NCBI RefSeq assembly: GCF_016864015.1
Contig: NZ_CP045067.1
Span: 221,001-285,000 of the forward strand
Source: Lacinutrix sp. WUR7
GTDB lineage: Bacteria > Bacteroidota > Bacteroidia > Flavobacteriales > Flavobacteriaceae
DNA length: 64,000 bases
Reading direction: 5' to 3'
Below, piece by piece: positions 27,590 to 34,844 of this stretch; within the stretch, counting starts at the first letter, position 1; each line of letters begins with the position of its first letter. A model generated the notes under the pieces. It was not told where the DNA came from. It worked only from the letters and a program-made list of their open reading frames with translations, and did no database searches. The translations under genes were made by a program, and so were the position numbers.

Positions 27590-27629
27590 TGTCAGTTTGT
27601 CACTTTTAAAGTATTGGCATTTTTGTTGC
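27590..27629 (+). promoter_or_regulatory. Putative sigma-54 promoter with TGTCA repeats for htpG
   Basis: TGGCAT-N5-TTGC at 27615-27629 fits the sigma-54 consensus TGGCAC-N5-TTGC with the GG and GC doublets correctly spaced. Directly upstream TGTCA occurs twice (27590-27594 and 27598-27602) with a 3-base gap, like an activator site. htpG starts about 165 bases downstream; the intervening leader contains dispersed repeats. Pairing TGTCA boxes with this promoter type upstream of chaperone genes agrees with my memory of other flavobacteria. Confidence 0.65.
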
Positions 27630-27698
27630 CTATATCATGGAAAGCAAATTAATAATAATTAGTCAGTTAGAGTTGCGGCTTTTTCGGAAATACCGAGA

Positions 27699-27780
27699 AC
27701 TTCTCGATACACTTCACGCAAAGCTTAAAGCACTCGAAGTGACAAAAAATAACCAGATTTTCGCTTTCGCGGAAATAAAA
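27699..27780. repeat. Dispersed repeats in the htpG leader
   Basis: ACTTCTCGATAC...CACTCGAAGTGAC (27699-27743) is the same family as 2715-2762. It is followed by TTCGCTTTCGCGGAA (about 27760-27775), related to copies at 29737, 16805, 10172 and 42016. Confidence 0.6.
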
Positions 27781-27795
27781 AAAATATAATTCATT

Positions 27796-29685
27796 ATGGC
27801 AAAAGGAAATATTAATGTTTCAGTAGAAAACATTTTCCCATTAATCAAGAAGTTCTTATATAGTGATCACGAAATATTTTTACGTGAGCTAATTAGTAAT
27901 GGTACGGATGCAACTTTAAAACTGAAACACTTAACAAGTATTGGAGAATCTAAAGCAGAATATGGTAATCCAATCATTGAAGTGAAAATTGATAAGGAAG
28001 GAAAAAAACTTCATATTATCGATCAAGGAATAGGAATGACTGCAGAAGAGGTTGAAAAATACATTAACCAAATTGCTTTTTCAGGAGCGGAAGAATTTTT
28101 AGACAATTATAAAGATGCAGCAAAAGATTCTGGAATTATTGGTCATTTCGGGTTAGGTTTTTACTCTGCCTTTATGGTAGCAGAAAAAGTAGAACTAATT
28201 ACTAAATCGCATAAAGAAGGAAGCGTTGCAGCACATTGGACTTGTGATGGATCCCCAGAATTCACTTTAACAGAATCTGACAAACAAGATAGAGGTACAG
28301 AAATCATACTACATATTGCAGAAGACTCTACAGAGTTTTTAGAAGAAGCTAGAATTAGCACTTTACTTTATAAGTATAATAAGTTTATGCCTATTCCAAT
28401 TAAATTTGGAACAAAAGAAATTGAAGTTGCTTTACCAGAAGATGCACCAGAAGGCGCAAAACCAGAAAAAGCAATCGTAGATAACATTATCAATAATCCA
28501 AATCCAGCTTGGACAAAACAACCTGCAGATTTAGATGACGCAGCATATACCGAATTTTATCGCGAATTATACCCTTCGCAATTTGAAGATCCATTATTTC
28601 ATATTCACTTAAATGTAGACTATCCTTTTAATCTTACAGGAATCTTATATTTCCCAAAGATGACGAACGATTTAAACGTTCAAAAAGATAAAATTCAATT
28701 ATACCAAAACCAGGTTTTTGTAACCGATAATGTAGAAGGTATTGTACCAGAATTTTTAACGATGCTACGTGGTGTAATTGATTCGCCAGATATTCCATTA
28801 AACGTATCGCGTTCTTACTTACAAGCAGATGGTGCAGTAAAAAAGATTTCGTCTTACATTACTAGAAAAGTTGCAGATAAATTAAAATCATTGTTTAACA
28901 GCAATCGTGAAGATTTTGAAGCAAAATGGGATGATATTAAAATTGTAATTGAATACGGAATGCTTTCCGAAGATAAATTCTTTGAAAAAGCAGATGCATT
29001 TGCATTATATCCTACAGTAGATGGAAAATTCTATACATATGAAGAGTTATTCAACAAAACAAAAGAAAATCAAACAGATAAAGATGGCAAATTAGTACTT
29101 CTTTATGCTTCTAACAAAGACGAGCAACACAGTTATATTGAAGCTGCAAAAGCGAAAGGTTACGAAGTATTAATGCTAGACTCGCCTATCGTTTCGCATT
29201 TAATTCAGAAATTAGAAAGCTCGAAAGAAAACATTTCTTTTGCTCGTGTAGATGGTGATCATATTGATAATTTAATCAAGAAAGAAGACACTACTATTTC
29301 TAAATTAAGTGAAGACGAAAAGAAAACTTTAGAGGAGTTATTGAAAAAAACTATTCCTTCTGAAAAATTCATGGTGCAATTAGAAGCAATGGATAGCGAT
29401 GCTACGCCATTTATGATTACACAACCAGAGTTTATGCGTAGAATGAAAGAGATGCAGCAAACTGGTGGAGGCGGAATGCAAATGTTTGGTAGTATGCCAG
29501 AAATGCACAACCTTATTGTTAATGTAAATTCTGAATTGGTGAACGAAATTTTAAACACCAAAACGAAAAAGAAACAAGAACGTTTAATTACGCAAAGTTT
29601 AGATTTAGCGAGACTTTCTCAAGGCTTATTAAAAGGAGAAGAGTTAACTAATTTTATTAAACGTAGTTACGAAATGATTAAGTAA
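27796..29685 (+). CDS. htpG: Molecular chaperone HtpG (Hsp90)
   Basis: Bacterial Hsp90, an ATP-driven cytoplasmic chaperone. The 629-aa protein has the GHKL ATPase: FLRELISNGTDATLKL, IDQGIGMTAEEVEKYI and GHFGLGFYSAFMVA. The middle domain has GILYFPKM and LNVSRSYLQ. The C-terminal dimerisation domain contains a Gly/Met-rich stretch (QQTGGGGMQMFG) before the final helices. Bacteroidota HtpG commonly lacks some charged-linker sequence, and the length here is normal. It probably responds to stress through the sigma-54 type promoter at 27615. Confidence 0.97.
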   Translation: MAKGNINVSVENIFPLIKKFLYSDHEIFLRELISNGTDATLKLKHLTSIGESKAEYGNPIIEVKIDKEGKKLHIIDQGIGMTAEEVEKYINQIAFSGAEEFLDNYKDAAKDSGIIGHFGLGFYSAFMVAEKVELITKSHKEGSVAAHWTCDGSPEFTLTESDKQDRGTEIILHIAEDSTEFLEEARISTLLYKYNKFMPIPIKFGTKEIEVALPEDAPEGAKPEKAIVDNIINNPNPAWTKQPADLDDAAYTEFYRELYPSQFEDPLFHIHLNVDYPFNLTGILYFPKMTNDLNVQKDKIQLYQNQVFVTDNVEGIVPEFLTMLRGVIDSPDIPLNVSRSYLQADGAVKKISSYITRKVADKLKSLFNSNREDFEAKWDDIKIVIEYGMLSEDKFFEKADAFALYPTVDGKFYTYEELFNKTKENQTDKDGKLVLLYASNKDEQHSYIEAAKAKGYEVLMLDSPIVSHLIQKLESSKENISFARVDGDHIDNLIKKEDTTISKLSEDEKKTLEELLKKTIPSEKFMVQLEAMDSDATPFMITQPEFMRRMKEMQQTGGGGMQMFGSMPEMHNLIVNVNSELVNEILNTKTKKKQERLITQSLDLARLSQGLLKGEELTNFIKRSYEMIK

Positions 29686-29751
29686 CAAATTCCTGCGAAG
29701 GCAGGAATCTCATGAATAGAAATTATTATTTTTTATCGCTTTCGCGGAAAC

Positions 29752-29781
29752 AAAAAACCACCTTTCGAGGTGGTTTTTTTT
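29752..29781 (+). terminator. htpG terminator
   Basis: AAAACCACCT/AGGTGGTTTT stem with a TTCG-type loop and a T-run. GCAGGAA (29688-29709) and CGCTTTCGCGGAA (29736-29748) repeats precede it. Near-identical ACCACC hairpins are at 44455 and 45581. Confidence 0.85.
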
Positions 29782-29880
29782 ATTACTTATAGCTATCAAA
29801 AAAGTAATTTAACTTCGGTTATTAGCCGATATAATTAACAAAAGTGCGTAAATCATAACACCTTTAGAATACCTATGTGT

Positions 29881-30621
29881 TTAGTTCGCATCAAACCAAA
29901 AATCTACAGTTGCTTTTTCTGCTCCTGCACTAGGCCCTTGTGCGTCTTGGCCTCGCATTCCGCCACGTCCTCCGCCATTTCCACCACGGCCACCACCATT
30001 TCCTCGACCACCGCCACCACTTCGCATTCCTTGGTCTTGACCTTGACCTCTATCTTTACTATTAGATCCTTCTTTTTTATTAGTAACAACACCTATCGAT
30101 AATTTAGAAAAATCACCATTTTCTTTGGGATCTATTCTATATTTTGGAATTTTAATGGAAAATTCAAATAATTGATTTAAGTTTGTGTAGCTCGTTTCTA
30201 TCGCAATATCTAAAGTATTTAAATCTTTATTAAACACTTGACTTTCTTCAAAAGAACTATACGCTGCCTCTGCAGGTAATTTTTCAATCATACTATTTAA
30301 GTCTATAGTATTTGGATCCATATTTCGTGAACCTTGTACAAATTGTTTTGGCTGGTCACCCGTTGGATATTTAACGTAGACATTCTTTTTTTTCTTTCCC
30401 TTAATGTCATAATAAATGGTAAGACCATTTCTAATTATTGACATTGCAGTCTTTTTATCGGTCGTACTTATATTAAGGTGCACATAATTGCCGTCTTGTG
30501 AAACTTTATACAAAACGTTTTCATTGCTTATTTGCGTAGTATCTGCTGGAAAACTTTTTTTATTGGATGCAAAAGAATTAAAACTTAAAAGTGTTAAGAG
30601 TGCGATTATTAAATATTTCAT
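29881..30621 (-). CDS. Exported protein with Gly/Arg-rich (RGG-like) tail
   Basis: A 246-aa protein with a signal peptide (cleaved near NSFAS), a beta-rich middle (NVLYKVSQDGNYVHLNISTT, LTIYYDIKGKKKKNVYVKYP) and, at about residues 185-228, a low-complexity segment rich in GGG, RGG and GQ repeats. It ends AGAEKATVDFWFDAN. I do not recognise the globular part. RGG repeats usually bind RNA or form flexible surfaces, which is unexpected in an exported protein; here it may simply be a flexible linker. It lies in the stress cluster between htpG and Hsp20, with its own upstream gap. Confidence 0.7.
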   Translation of the reverse strand: MKYLIIALLTLLSFNSFASNKKSFPADTTQISNENVLYKVSQDGNYVHLNISTTDKKTAMSIIRNGLTIYYDIKGKKKKNVYVKYPTGDQPKQFVQGSRNMDPNTIDLNSMIEKLPAEAAYSSFEESQVFNKDLNTLDIAIETSYTNLNQLFEFSIKIPKYRIDPKENGDFSKLSIGVVTNKKEGSNSKDRGQGQDQGMRSGGGGRGNGGGRGGNGGGRGGMRGQDAQGPSAGAEKATVDFWFDAN

Positions 30622-30710
30622 TTTTGTTAAAAGTTAGATTTTAAAATTTATAGTATGGTATAAAGACTATTAAAATTTAGAAAGGTTTAATCCTTAAAAA
30701 ATAAAAAAAT

Positions 30711-30744
30711 AAAAAAAAGACGAAAACTATTTAGTTTTCGTCTT
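30711..30744 (-). terminator. Terminator overlapping the lipoprotein's last codons
   Basis: A perfect 12-bp stem (AAGACGAAAACT/AGTTTTCGTCTT, loop ATTT) is followed on minus by U-rich sequence. The 5' arm on minus encodes the C-terminal Glu-Asp-Glu-Asn of the 158-aa lipoprotein and the stop codon falls in the loop side, so translation and termination overlap. Confidence 0.75.
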
Positions 30745-31207
30745 CCGACTGGATTAATTTAGATTGGTATTTCTCTAAAAATTTCTTTTGTCTAGTAATC
30801 ATTTGCTGTCTTATTTTATCGATATCCATAAAATCTGAACCAAAATCACTTTCGAAAAAATCATCATTAAAGAAACGTTTGCTAAAAAGGGAATCTGGTG
30901 AGAAAACAGATTCAAACCCTTGATTTTCAAATTCCGAAAAGTTTCTAAAAAACTTGGATTTAAAAGATTCCGTTAGGCTATCCCGTTCTGACAAAGAGAG
31001 GTTGTCGAACTTATTACTAGAAGACCAAGAATAAATACTATCATATCTAATTAAATTTCCATTTTCATCAAACTCTTTATCCACTTTCCATGAACCTTTT
31101 GGTTGTTCTACTAGCTTTTCTTCCTTTTTCTCTGTTTCCTGATTTTGTCCGCTACAACTAACACTTAATAATCCAACCATAAACAATAACAAATACTTTT
31201 TCATCAC
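30731..31207 (-). CDS. Small charged lipoprotein of unknown function
   Basis: A 158-aa lipoprotein (lipobox LSVSCSGQ) with a highly charged, Phe/Ser-rich body (SKFFRNFSEFENQGF, FFNDDFFESDFGSDF) and a C-terminal helix (IRQQMITRQKKFLEKYQ). No family recognised. Its start is 8 bases behind the 86-aa gene, so they form an operon; its final codons overlap the terminator hairpin. The acidic/aromatic repeats suggest binding to an unfolded or basic partner, but that is guesswork. Confidence 0.7.
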   Translation of the reverse strand: MMKKYLLLFMVGLLSVSCSGQNQETEKKEEKLVEQPKGSWKVDKEFDENGNLIRYDSIYSWSSSNKFDNLSLSERDSLTESFKSKFFRNFSEFENQGFESVFSPDSLFSKRFFNDDFFESDFGSDFMDIDKIRQQMITRQKKFLEKYQSKLIQSEDEN

Positions 31208-31215
31208 TTTAGATT

Positions 31216-31476
31216 TTAAGTTAAACTTAAATTAGGAGGCATCAAAAATGTTTGGAATAAACCACCAGTTTCTGCCACTTTAATCAATTTATTTTGGTGG
31301 TATACTTTTAATTTTCGTTCCCCACTTTTATACCAAACACATTCCAAATAAGAATCATTATTAACCAAACCAAAAATCCAATCTCTTTTTGAAACATATT
31401 TGATTACTTGCATTTTTGGAGCGGAAAGTTTGCCTTTAACTTTCACCCAATCTCCAGGTTTAAATTTTCTTGGCAT
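31216..31476 (-). CDS. 86-aa SH3-like/DUF2158-type small protein
   Basis: An 86-aa cytoplasmic protein: MPRKFKPGDWVKVKGKL, a KMQVIKYVSK strand, then YLECVWYKSGERKLKVYHQNK. The GDxVxxKG...MxVxxY...V.CvWY pattern is like the DUF2158/YodC small beta-barrel. Function unknown. It sits 8 bases upstream of a lipoprotein gene and downstream of Hsp20, separated from it by a terminator. Confidence 0.7.
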   Translation of the reverse strand: MPRKFKPGDWVKVKGKLSAPKMQVIKYVSKRDWIFGLVNNDSYLECVWYKSGERKLKVYHQNKLIKVAETGGLFQTFLMPPNLSLT

Positions 31477-31511
31477 AACCGTATTCTTTTTAATAATTAA
31501 AAATTAATGAA

Positions 31512-31544
31512 TAAGAATGAGGCTAAAAAACAGCCTCATTCTTA
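31512..31544 (-). terminator. Hsp20 hairpin terminator
   Basis: A perfect 13-bp stem (TAAGAATGAGGCT/AGCCTCATTCTTA, 7-base A-rich loop) lies 30 bases past the Hsp20 stop on the minus strand. The following U tract is interrupted, so it may terminate partially and let the 86-aa gene be read through. Confidence 0.65.
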
Positions 31545-31573
31545 ACATTTCACTCTAAATTTCAGGAATGCAA

Positions 31574-32050
31574 TTATGAAACTTTAATGCTTCTGGCAGG
31601 CTTTTGTTTGGCTTCTTCTTTTTTGGGTAAAAAAATACTTAAAATACCGTCTTTGTAGTTCGCATCAATTTTTTCATCATCTACACTTTCGGGCAAAGTA
31701 AAGGTTCTTTTAAACGAAGAGTAGCCAAACTCTCTACGTGTAAAATTTTCTTCTTTAGTTTCATTTTCTTCCTTGGTCTCTGTAGAAATGGATAAAACTT
31801 GATTGTCGAGGTCGAGATGGAAATCCGACTTTTTAAGACCCGGAACTGCCATTTCTACCATAAAGGCATCGGCTGTTTCTTTGATATTTACTTTTGGTAA
31901 AGTAATTCCTGTATTAAAATTGGAAGTAAATACAGATGGTAGGTCTCTATTAAAGATATCCTCTAACCAATTGGACAATGTTGGGAAGTTTGCATTTGAA
32001 TTTGTGTTTGCTAAACTTCCGTTTTTAGGAACATTAACTAAATTGCTCAT
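31574..32050 (-). CDS. Hsp20/alpha-crystallin small heat-shock protein
   Basis: A 158-aa ATP-independent holdase chaperone. The alpha-crystallin domain runs about residues 50-150: LPKVNIKETADAFMVEMAVPG, FHLDLDNQVLSIS, RREFGYSSFKRTFTLPE, then YKDGILSIFLPKKEE with the I-x-I/L-like tail. Start chosen at 32050 (MSNLVNVPKNG); an in-frame ATG eight codons earlier is less likely. TGTCA-type boxes lie upstream, as before htpG, so both may share stress regulation. Confidence 0.93.
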   Translation of the reverse strand: MSNLVNVPKNGSLANTNSNANFPTLSNWLEDIFNRDLPSVFTSNFNTGITLPKVNIKETADAFMVEMAVPGLKKSDFHLDLDNQVLSISTETKEENETKEENFTRREFGYSSFKRTFTLPESVDDEKIDANYKDGILSIFLPKKEEAKQKPARSIKVS

Positions 32051-32175
32051 AATTAAAAAATTTAAATTAAACATTTTTTCAAATTTGAAATACTACGATT
32101 TCGATAGTATAATTACAAATAAAATACCAAAATGAATACTTCCTATTACTATGCAAAAAACTTCTTACAATCTGG

Positions 32176-32240
32176 AATATTTCTGTCAGATTTTCAGAAT
32201 AATTGTCATTTTTTCATTTAAACAAATGTCAGATTGACAA
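32176..32240 (-). promoter_or_regulatory. TGTCA/TGACA boxes upstream of Hsp20
   Basis: Several TGTCA/TGACA elements are clustered here (near 32184, 32204, 32227 and 32235), including TGTCAGATTGACA. They resemble the TGTCA pair before htpG. I could not find a good sigma-54 -24/-12 pair between them and hsp20, so the promoter type is open. Confidence 0.4.
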
Positions 32241-32408
32241 GGAAAGGCTAGTAATAACGCAACACTAAATCCCTTACAAACAATTACAAGTCACTTCGTT
32301 AAAAACAAAAACACAACCAACGAATCCTTTACAAACACATGCAACGAAACTTTAAAACACACCTATAAAACAAAAACTAATCGCTTATATTTGCGGCAAG
32401 CATAAACT

Positions 32409-33356
32409 ATGAGTACAACATTACTTTCTTCGCCATTACAAGGCTTTACAGACTTTAGGTTTCGTAATGCGTTTCATCATTATTTTGGAGGCATCGACAC
32501 TTTTTACGCGCCTTATATTAGATTAAACGGCAAATTAAAAATCAAGCAATCCTACCAATTAGATTTACAACCGGAAAACAACACCACTTTAGAGGTGATC
32601 CCGCAAGTCATGACTAATGATGCCGACGAATTTTTGTTTGTTGTAAAATACGTGCAAAGTTTAGGCTACAAAGAACTCAACTGGAATTTAGGTTGTCCGT
32701 ACCCAATGGTTACCAAATCGGGAATGGGTTCGGGCTTAATTTGCAATCCGACAAAGATTGATGCCATTTTAAAAAGAGCACACAACGAAACCGATATTAC
32801 CGTTTCCATGAAAATGAGAATGGGTTATGATCATGCCGAAGAAATTTTAGACACCTTCCCTATTCTAGATAAATATCCGCTTAAAAATATTGCCATTCAT
32901 GCCCGAATTGGCAAGCAGTTGTATAAAGGTCCTGTAGATTTAGATGCTTTTGAAAAATGTATAACGAGTACTAAACACAAGTTATATTACAACGGAGACA
33001 TTACCAGTGTTGCTGCTTTTAAGAAAATGGAAGCTCGTTTTCCTAGTATTGATCATTTTATGATTGGTCGTGGTTTAATTGCAGATCCTTTTTTACCAAG
33101 CATGATTAAAAATAACACGACAGAATATCCTAAAAATAGATGGGAAATTTTTTCCGAATTTCACGATACCATTTACCAACAATATGACGAATACCTTTCT
33201 GGTCCTACGCCAATAAAAATGAAGATGCTTGGTTTTTGGGAATTCTTTTCACAATCGTTTTCCAATCCGCAAAAAACATACAAAGCCATTAAAAAAGCTG
33301 GCAATCCTGTAAAATATAGACAAGCAGTAAAAGAGGTTTTAAATAAAGAAAAGTAA
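32409..33356 (+). CDS. tRNA-dihydrouridine synthase family protein
   Basis: A 315-aa flavin enzyme that reduces uridines in tRNA D-loops. The TIM-barrel pattern is clear: LLSSPLQGFTDFRFRNAFH, then LNWNLGCPYPMVTKSGMGSGL with the catalytic Cys, TVSMKMRMGYD, AIHARIGKQLYKG and FMIGRGLIADPFL. It is closest in feel to the DusC-like bacterial branch. A TATATTTG -7 box lies at 32386-32393, 15 bases before the ATG. Confidence 0.92.
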   Translation: MSTTLLSSPLQGFTDFRFRNAFHHYFGGIDTFYAPYIRLNGKLKIKQSYQLDLQPENNTTLEVIPQVMTNDADEFLFVVKYVQSLGYKELNWNLGCPYPMVTKSGMGSGLICNPTKIDAILKRAHNETDITVSMKMRMGYDHAEEILDTFPILDKYPLKNIAIHARIGKQLYKGPVDLDAFEKCITSTKHKLYYNGDITSVAAFKKMEARFPSIDHFMIGRGLIADPFLPSMIKNNTTEYPKNRWEIFSEFHDTIYQQYDEYLSGPTPIKMKMLGFWEFFSQSFSNPQKTYKAIKKAGNPVKYRQAVKEVLNKEK

Positions 33357-33421
33357 AACCACTTCTATTAAAAAGTGATTTCATTTCTCTAATTACTTTC
33401 CTATTTACCTCTCTATTTGTT

Positions 33422-34279
33422 TTAAATAGATTCTGTATTCGATTCTAAAACACTAATATCTGCTTCTGCATCTACTTTATAAACCACTGCTTTAATAGCT
33501 TCTAGTTGTTTGGTGTTTTTAGTAATTAAAATCAGTTTTCCTTGAGAGTCGTGATGAATCAATTTAAAGATGGTTTTGGTATAATCTTTATGTTTTAAAA
33601 AAGCTTCTTGAATACGTAAGTTCTTTTTAGAAAACACAAACACCGTCATATGTGTTGTAGATTGTTTTATATAATAAGCAATCGTTTTACTAATTGCTAT
33701 AATTGCTGCAATACTATATGCTGCCATGGTAAAATCTTCAAAAACTAGAATTCCGAAGAAAATAACAACTCCATCTACCATTAAAATAAGTTTGCTATAC
33801 GGAAGCTTTATTTTGGTAGCCAAAATTCTAACCAAGATATCATTTCCTCCCGTTGTTGCTCCAGCTTTCATTACCATAAAAACAGAGAACCCAACGATAA
33901 CACCTCCAAATACAGAAGACAATAAAACATCTTCTACAAAGATTTTATTTTCTGAAAACTGTGAAAAAACATCGATATAAAAAGAAACTAAAACCATCGA
34001 AAAAGCAGTTTTAATTCCCGTTTTTCTACCAAGTACTTTTGTTCCCCAAAGCAACAAAGGAATATTAATAAGTAGCGCTACCAAACCAATAGACATTCCT
34101 GTAAGCTGATTAATAACAATACTCAAACCTAAAATTCCGCCTGGCACAATATTGTGAGGTATAATAAATATTACATAGGCTACAGACATTACAAAAGAAC
34201 CAAGCATAACATGGGTATAGCTTTTAAGTTCGGTAAGTAGTTGCTCGTTTTTTAATAATAATGCGATTCTTTTTTTCAT
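33422..34279 (-). CDS. YitT family membrane protein (DUF161/DUF2179)
   Basis: A 285-aa protein with five or six hydrophobic helices (about residues 28-210; IIPHNIVPGGILGLSIVINQLTG and MKAGATTGGNDILVRIL are family marks) and a C-terminal DUF2179 ferredoxin-like domain (MTVFVFSKKNLRIQEAFLK...HDSQGKLILITKNTKQLEAIK). The role is unknown; members are thought to be transporters. Its ATG is just 12 bases from the U tract of an intrinsic terminator, with two small ORF-plus-terminator units upstream, so expression probably depends on read-through. Confidence 0.9.
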   Translation of the reverse strand: MKKRIALLLKNEQLLTELKSYTHVMLGSFVMSVAYVIFIIPHNIVPGGILGLSIVINQLTGMSIGLVALLINIPLLLWGTKVLGRKTGIKTAFSMVLVSFYIDVFSQFSENKIFVEDVLLSSVFGGVIVGFSVFMVMKAGATTGGNDILVRILATKIKLPYSKLILMVDGVVIFFGILVFEDFTMAAYSIAAIIAISKTIAYYIKQSTTHMTVFVFSKKNLRIQEAFLKHKDYTKTIFKLIHHDSQGKLILITKNTKQLEAIKAVVYKVDAEADISVLESNTESI

Positions 34280-34290
34280 AATACTGGGTA

Positions 34291-34329
34291 TAAAAAAATC
34301 CCTTTGATTTATAATGAATCAAAGGGATT
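34291..34329 (-). terminator. Terminator immediately before yitT start
   Basis: A perfect 13-bp stem (AATCCCTTTGATT/AATCAAAGGGATT, 7-base loop) is followed on minus by U7 and UAUACC. The yitT ATG is 12 bases past the U tract, leaving no room for a separate promoter, so it acts as an attenuator or leader terminator. Confidence 0.85.
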
Positions 34330-34352
34330 AAAAATTTAAGTTCTAACTAATT

Positions 34353-34448
34353 TTAAAAGCTCTGATATTGGACAATAAACACCTTATTACACATATAAAT
34401 ACGTGCATTCTTATTGGCATTAATGGAAATCAGATTTAAAAAATTCAT
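34353..34448 (-). CDS. Candidate small leader ORF 2 (31 aa)
   Basis: ATG at 34448 to TAA gives 31 residues starting MNFLNLISINANKNAR and ending QYQSF. It sits between two intrinsic terminators upstream of yitT. No family recognised. Coding status rests only on its start, length and placement; it could be a regulatory leader peptide or just a spacer. Confidence 0.3.
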   Translation of the reverse strand: MNFLNLISINANKNARIYMCNKVFIVQYQSF

Positions 34449-34462
34449 TTTACTACTAGGTA

Positions 34463-34497
34463 TAAAAAAAAGCGTTCTATAAAAATAGAACGCTTTT
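34463..34497 (-). terminator. Terminator after leader ORF 1
   Basis: A perfect 12-bp stem (AAAAGCGTTCTA/TAGAACGCTTTT) is followed on minus by U8 and UAUACCUAG. It ends the short unit that starts from the promoter at 34594. The bases after the U tract repeat those after the second terminator (UAUACC). Confidence 0.85.
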
Positions 34498-34520
34498 AAA
34501 TATTTATTAATATATACGTT

Positions 34521-34583
34521 CTAGCCTTCGAGATTAAACCTCGCGTGCTTCTTACAAATAATATTTAAGTTATTGTTTTTCAT
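34521..34583 (-). CDS. Candidate small leader ORF 1 (20 aa)
   Basis: ATG at 34583 to TAG gives 20 residues: MKNNNLNIICKK, HARF, NLEG. It starts 10 bases after a TACCTTTG box, so the transcript would be nearly leaderless, and it is followed after 24 bases by a terminator. Its 3' half includes a small hairpin (CGAGGTTTAATCTCG). This promoter-peptide-terminator layout is that of an attenuator leader; the amino acid or signal sensed is not obvious. Confidence 0.45.
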   Translation of the reverse strand: MKNNNLNIICKKHARFNLEG

Positions 34584-34593
34584 AATTATAATG

Positions 34594-34622
34594 CAAAGGT
34601 AAAATTATTTTAAACATACAAA
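34594..34622 (-). promoter_or_regulatory. Promoter for leader ORF 1 / yitT
   Basis: On minus, TTTG (34619-34622) is followed by 17 bases and TACCTTTG (34594-34601), close to the Bacteroidota consensus but with a spacer two bases shorter than the usual 19. It is the only good promoter between yitT and the divergent gene at 34845. Confidence 0.6.
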
Positions 34623-34844
34623 CCATTCTTTTACTTAAAATCAATTTCTGCTAAAATGTAATTACTAATCGTGGATTTTACGTTTCAGATTTTGTACTTT
34701 ACATCATACAAAAACAACGTAAATATATCCTATGCATGCAATGGAATTCCATTAAACATAGTTACCTTTTTGTTTAAAAAAATACTATGCACGCATTGTA
34801 TTTTTCAGAATTAACAATTACCTTATAGCCTTTACCAAATTACC

